A DNA stretch of 64,000 bases. Origin: an uncultured Phaeodactylibacter sp. (lineage in GTDB: Bacteria; Bacteroidota; Bacteroidia; Chitinophagales; Saprospiraceae). The DNA lies in NCBI GenBank assembly GCA_913057245.1, contig CAJXNH010000004.1, positions 124,001 to 188,000 of the forward strand. Direction: 5' to 3'. The translations under genes and the position numbers were made by a program. Numbering within the stretch: the first letter of the stretch is position 1; the number at the start of each line of letters is the position of its first letter. Below, in pieces: positions 61,494 to 64,000 of this stretch. The notes under the pieces are model-generated. The model saw only the letters and a list, made by a program, of their open reading frames with translations, ran no database searches and had not been told where the DNA came from.

Positions 61494-62429
61494 ATGAACG
61501 AACCAAAATTGACTCTGGAGCAGGTTTTTGCGATGGACCTGCCCCCTATTATTATTTATGCGGCCCCGGTTATGTTTGCGTTAGTCTTCGTAGAATACCT
61601 GATCCGGATCCGGAAATTACGCCGCAACTATGACACCAAAGATGCCTTTGCAGCAACTGCCGTAGGCATTGGCAATATTATCTCCTCCGCTTTGACAAAG
61701 GTCTTCACCTTCGGGCTGGTCCTGCTGTGTTACAACCTGGTTCCCTGGAGCATCCCCATTACCTGGTGGTCCTTTGCGCTTTGTTTTGTCGTCCTGGATT
61801 TTTGCCGGTACTGGGCGCACCGGGTGGCGCACGAGCAACGGTTCTGGTGGGCCACGCACGTGACACACCATTCCTCCGAGCAGTACAACTTCACGGTTTC
61901 TTTCCGGCTTTCCTGGATTCAGCAACTGAAAATCATCTTCTTCCTGCCTATCGCGTTGATGGGCATTCACCCTGTGGTATTCTTTATCGTGCACCAGATC
62001 GAAGTGCTGTATCAGTTCTGGCTGCACACCGAGCTGATCAAAAAGCTGCCCCGGCCTATCGAGTTTATCTTTACCACACCATCCCACCACCGGGTCCACC
62101 ATGCTACGAATGAGAAGTACCTGGACAAAAACTATGGCTCTACATTAATTATCTGGGACCGAATTTTCGGCACCTTTAAAGAGGAGGAGGAAACGCCGGA
62201 CTACGGCATATTAAAGCCTGTGGGTTCTTACAACCCCGTTTACCTGGTCTTCCACGAGGCTATAGACATCATCAAAGACCTGTCGACTTACCGTTCCCCC
62301 AAAGCCTGGTATAAGATTCTCTTTGGCAGCCCCAACCTGACCTTGAACAAAAAAGCCTATGCGGAAGCGGCAGGCCTGCCTGTGAACGACTCCAAAGAGG
62401 AGGAGGTCAAAGCGAAAGTGGAAGCCTAA
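61494..62429 (+). CDS. Sterol-desaturase/fatty-acid-hydroxylase family protein
   Basis: Integral-membrane di-iron hydroxylase of 311 residues. Its histidine boxes are HRVAH (residues 109-113), HVTHH (122-126) and HRVHH (199-203, followed by AT-NEKYLDKNYG), the full set for the superfamily. About four membrane helices lie at 15-35, 50-75, 80-100 and 140-165. Substrates in Bacteroidota include fatty acids, sphingoid bases and alkyl ethers. The C-terminal tail is charged (SKEEEVKAKVEA). Its 3' end overlaps the convergent hydrolase gene by 23 bases. Confidence 0.93.
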   Translation: MNEPKLTLEQVFAMDLPPIIIYAAPVMFALVFVEYLIRIRKLRRNYDTKDAFAATAVGIGNIISSALTKVFTFGLVLLCYNLVPWSIPITWWSFALCFVVLDFCRYWAHRVAHEQRFWWATHVTHHSSEQYNFTVSFRLSWIQQLKIIFFLPIALMGIHPVVFFIVHQIEVLYQFWLHTELIKKLPRPIEFIFTTPSHHRVHHATNEKYLDKNYGSTLIIWDRIFGTFKEEEETPDYGILKPVGSYNPVYLVFHEAIDIIKDLSTYRSPKAWYKILFGSPNLTLNKKAYAEAAGLPVNDSKEEEVKAKVEA

Positions 62430-63087
62430 GTTTCAGATCTTCCAACCGGTCAATAATGAAGTCAGGCCCTGCTTCACTAATTTGAGCAGCAGTCTGTGCG
62501 CCTGTGGTTACGCCTACCGTGTAGCCACAGGCGGCATTTTTGCCCTCCTCAATATCAATAGCTGAGTCCCCTACTTTTACAATTTGCTGCGCGGATGCTA
62601 TACCGAGCTTTGACTGGGCTAATGCAATCATATCTGGTGCCGGGCGGCTTTGCGCCACCTGATCTGCAGTGACGAGCAGGTCATACTCCTCACCGGCTTT
62701 CCAACCCATTTTGTCAATCAGTGACTGAGCAGTGGCGGCATTGTACCCGGTGTTGAGCACCACTTTAATGCCAGCGCTACGCAATTGCTTAAGAAAGCTT
62801 GTTGCCCCGATGGTGGGTTTCACGTCCAGATTGGCATAAGCCGTTTCAAGTGCCGTTTTGAAGGATTGATAGGCCGCATCTATCTGCTCCCCGGTCACTG
62901 CGCCCTTACTGCCAAGCAAACCTGCAATGGCATCCCGTTTTTCCTTGCCGGCCGCAGAAGCCAGTACTTCCTGTAGGGAGAACTTATAGCCTCCAGTGGC
63001 GTTGACGGCATCCCGCAGGGTTTTGTAGACGACGTTGTCTTCGTCTACCGTAGTGCCTGCCATATCGAAAACAATCATTTTTATCAT
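62407..63087 (-). CDS. Phosphonatase-like HAD hydrolase (TIGR03351/PhnX-like)
   Basis: A HAD-superfamily enzyme of 226 residues resembling phosphonoacetaldehyde hydrolase. The nucleophile motif is VFDMAGTTVD (Asp8) with Ala, not Asp, two residues later, as in phosphonatases. The cap motif GKEKRDAIAGLL contains Lys50, which aligns with the Schiff-base lysine of PhnX (G-x-x-K). HAD motif II is NTGYN, motif III/IV is VGDSAIDIEEGKNAAC. It would split phosphonoacetaldehyde or a close relative into an aldehyde and phosphate. It follows the HD-oxygenase gene by 14 bases in one operon. Known phosphonatases are a little longer, so the substrate may differ. Confidence 0.9.
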   Translation of the reverse strand: MIKMIVFDMAGTTVDEDNVVYKTLRDAVNATGGYKFSLQEVLASAAGKEKRDAIAGLLGSKGAVTGEQIDAAYQSFKTALETAYANLDVKPTIGATSFLKQLRSAGIKVVLNTGYNAATAQSLIDKMGWKAGEEYDLLVTADQVAQSRPAPDMIALAQSKLGIASAQQIVKVGDSAIDIEEGKNAACGYTVGVTTGAQTAAQISEAGPDFIIDRLEDLKLRLPLSL

Positions 63088-63101
63088 AGCGAGTCATTGG
63101 T

Positions 63102-63689
63102 TTAGCATAACGATTCTAAAACAGAGGATCGGTAAGCGTTAATCTCCAGGTGCTCAATATTCACATCTTTCGCCTGATCATCCCATCCGCGTAGCTTAAC
63201 TGCTGCTTTATGGAAGGCGTGCTGTTCAAAGTCATCTATTTCCTGTTCGCTCATCGGGCCACCCTGTAACCGGAAACTCTTTTGGGAAGCTTCCGAAAGT
63301 TGGTCAAAATACTCAGGCTCAAGGGTGCACATATACCTCTTGGCCGCTACATGTAGTCGTATAGGTTGAAGCACTGCCTCAGGGAAAATATCCTTAAGAT
63401 AGGCTACGGCTATTGCTTCATGCTGATCATCCTTCAGCGTTGGGTGATTGGCCTCCACGGGGTCATCGGCAAGCATATGCCCAATGTCGTGAAACAGTGC
63501 TGCGGCCACCAAAGTCGCCGGTTGCTGGCTTCGGGTCGCTAATGCCGCACACTGCACCGCGTGCTGCATTTGAGTCACCTCTTCCTCATAATGCTTATCA
63601 CCATGCGTTCTCAGGTAATCAAAAAGAAGGTCTACCCGGCCCGGTTTTGTAGCAGAGAGCAATTGATGCCTCAGGTTTTTTGTGCTCAT
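63102..63689 (-). CDS. PhnZ-like HD-domain mixed-valence di-iron oxygenase
   Basis: A 195-residue HD-domain protein of the phosphonate-associated (PhnZ/TIGR03276) group. The di-iron ligand set is complete: H43, H67, D68, H90, H113 and D170, in the contexts QMQHAVQCA, LFHDIGHM, QHEAIA, RLHVAAKRY and LRGWDD; QGGPM is also conserved. PhnZ cleaves 1-hydroxy-2-aminoethylphosphonate to glycine and phosphate. The lid segment reads HYEEEVTQ, one residue shorter between the Tyr and the VTQ than the PhnZ pattern Y-x-x-E-A-I/V-x-Q, so substrate choice could differ. No PhnY-type hydroxylase is in the window. First gene of the operon with the phosphonatase-like hydrolase. Confidence 0.92.
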   Translation of the reverse strand: MSTKNLRHQLLSATKPGRVDLLFDYLRTHGDKHYEEEVTQMQHAVQCAALATRSQQPATLVAAALFHDIGHMLADDPVEANHPTLKDDQHEAIAVAYLKDIFPEAVLQPIRLHVAAKRYMCTLEPEYFDQLSEASQKSFRLQGGPMSEQEIDDFEQHAFHKAAVKLRGWDDQAKDVNIEHLEINAYRSSVLESLC

Positions 63690-64000
63690 TGATTTGAAGA
63701 TTATATTTTTCAGTTTACAAATCTAATACAGCAGGGTCGGAAATCTTTGTTGAAAGCCATCATAATTTTCATCTCATGAAAAAAATCAATGCCAAGCCCA
63801 CTTCCTCCACTCAACGTTTGAAGCAGCCTGGTCATTGAAACCCTAAACAAACATAAAACAGCCTTAACTCTATAAAATAAAGCTCAACCAGCAGTTACCT
63901 AAAGATTAATCTTCAGTTATTTCCTCAGAAAAAAGCTTAATCGTTTTTTAATCTGAATAATTCCACCACTCTTGTACGCAGAGGTAATTTTACCCTCGTG
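63690..64000 (-). promoter_or_regulatory. Promoter and operator region of the PhnZ-like/PhnX-like operon; right window edge
   Basis: On the minus strand TAGATTTG (63725-63718) is an exact -7 box, 29 bases before the start codon; no TTG lies 19 bases upstream. TTTTCAT-CTC-ATGAAAA (63766-63782) is a perfect inverted repeat with the same core as the operator at 52846-52860, here about 41 bases upstream of the -7 box. Further right is AT-rich sequence with a 12-bp palindrome AAGATTAATCTT (63902-63913). No gene was recognised up to the window edge; a 20-codon plus-strand frame at 63776 is not supported. Confidence 0.6.

Noticed and set aside
63776..63838. A 20-codon plus-strand frame beginning ATGAAAAAAATC.
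   Set aside because: Too short, no homology pattern, and its start is one arm of the inverted repeat.

Overview
The window reads as part of a chromosome from a free-living member of the Bacteroidota, probably of the Saprospirales/Lewinella type. The signs are paired SusC/SusD outer-membrane uptake genes, C-terminal type IX secretion (T9SS) sorting domains on four proteins, DUF5916, DUF4843 and DUF5690 families, many lipoproteins with a short lipobox, and promoters of the Bacteroidota form (TTG, 19 bases, TAnnTTTG). The genus-level guess is inference only.

Layout. 1-9.0 kb: a truncated serC, two small lipoproteins (one a TlpA-type thioredoxin), a SprT/YgjP-like protease, the rpsF-rpsR-rplI ribosomal operon, then a T9SS cargo protein and a tandem sulfatase-modifying-factor-like protein. 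9.2-18.1 kb: pyruvate carboxylase, an EF-G paralogue lacking the catalytic histidine, and small membrane and cytosolic genes. 18.3-29.3 kb: a ThuA/PQQ-dehydrogenase/cytochrome c fusion, a T9SS protein, a DUF5916 outer-membrane protein, dipeptidyl peptidase III and a 5'-truncated ELWxxDGT-repeat gene. 29.5-37.7 kb: a SusC-SusD-lipoprotein-lipoprotein-ELWxxDGT operon. 37.8-45.0 kb: cytochrome c peroxidase, a DUF2202 ferritin-like protein with a Cys/Lys tail, TolC, a haem-binding protein, a VIT1-type metal transporter, AceK, and a CpeT homologue interrupted by one stop codon.

45.2-63.7 kb holds the most interesting part: a second SusC/SusD pair with a purple-acid-type phosphatase, an XRE-cupin regulator, a phosphonate-associated alcohol dehydrogenase, a DUF5690 transporter-like protein, a TIGR03364-type FAD oxidase, a phosphonatase-like HAD hydrolase and a PhnZ-like HD-domain di-iron oxygenase. 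I read these as one dispersed phosphonate-utilisation regulon: SusCD and the phosphatase would capture and trim a phosphonate at the outer membrane, the DUF5690 protein would import it, and the FAD oxidase, HAD hydrolase and HD oxygenase would break the C-P bond. A 15-bp operator-like inverted repeat (TTTCAT-N3-ATGAAA) occurs both in the promoter of the dehydrogenase gene, next to the regulator, and upstream of the oxygenase-hydrolase operon 11 kb away, which supports shared control. Unrelated-looking genes (S9 peptidase, DUF983, cytochrome b-like protein, a sterol-desaturase-like hydroxylase) lie in between.

No tRNA, rRNA, CRISPR array, insertion sequence or prophage was seen. Gene decay is visible in three places: a nonsense codon in the CpeT homologue, a relic of a DUF4112 3' end, and the truncated ELWxxDGT gene.
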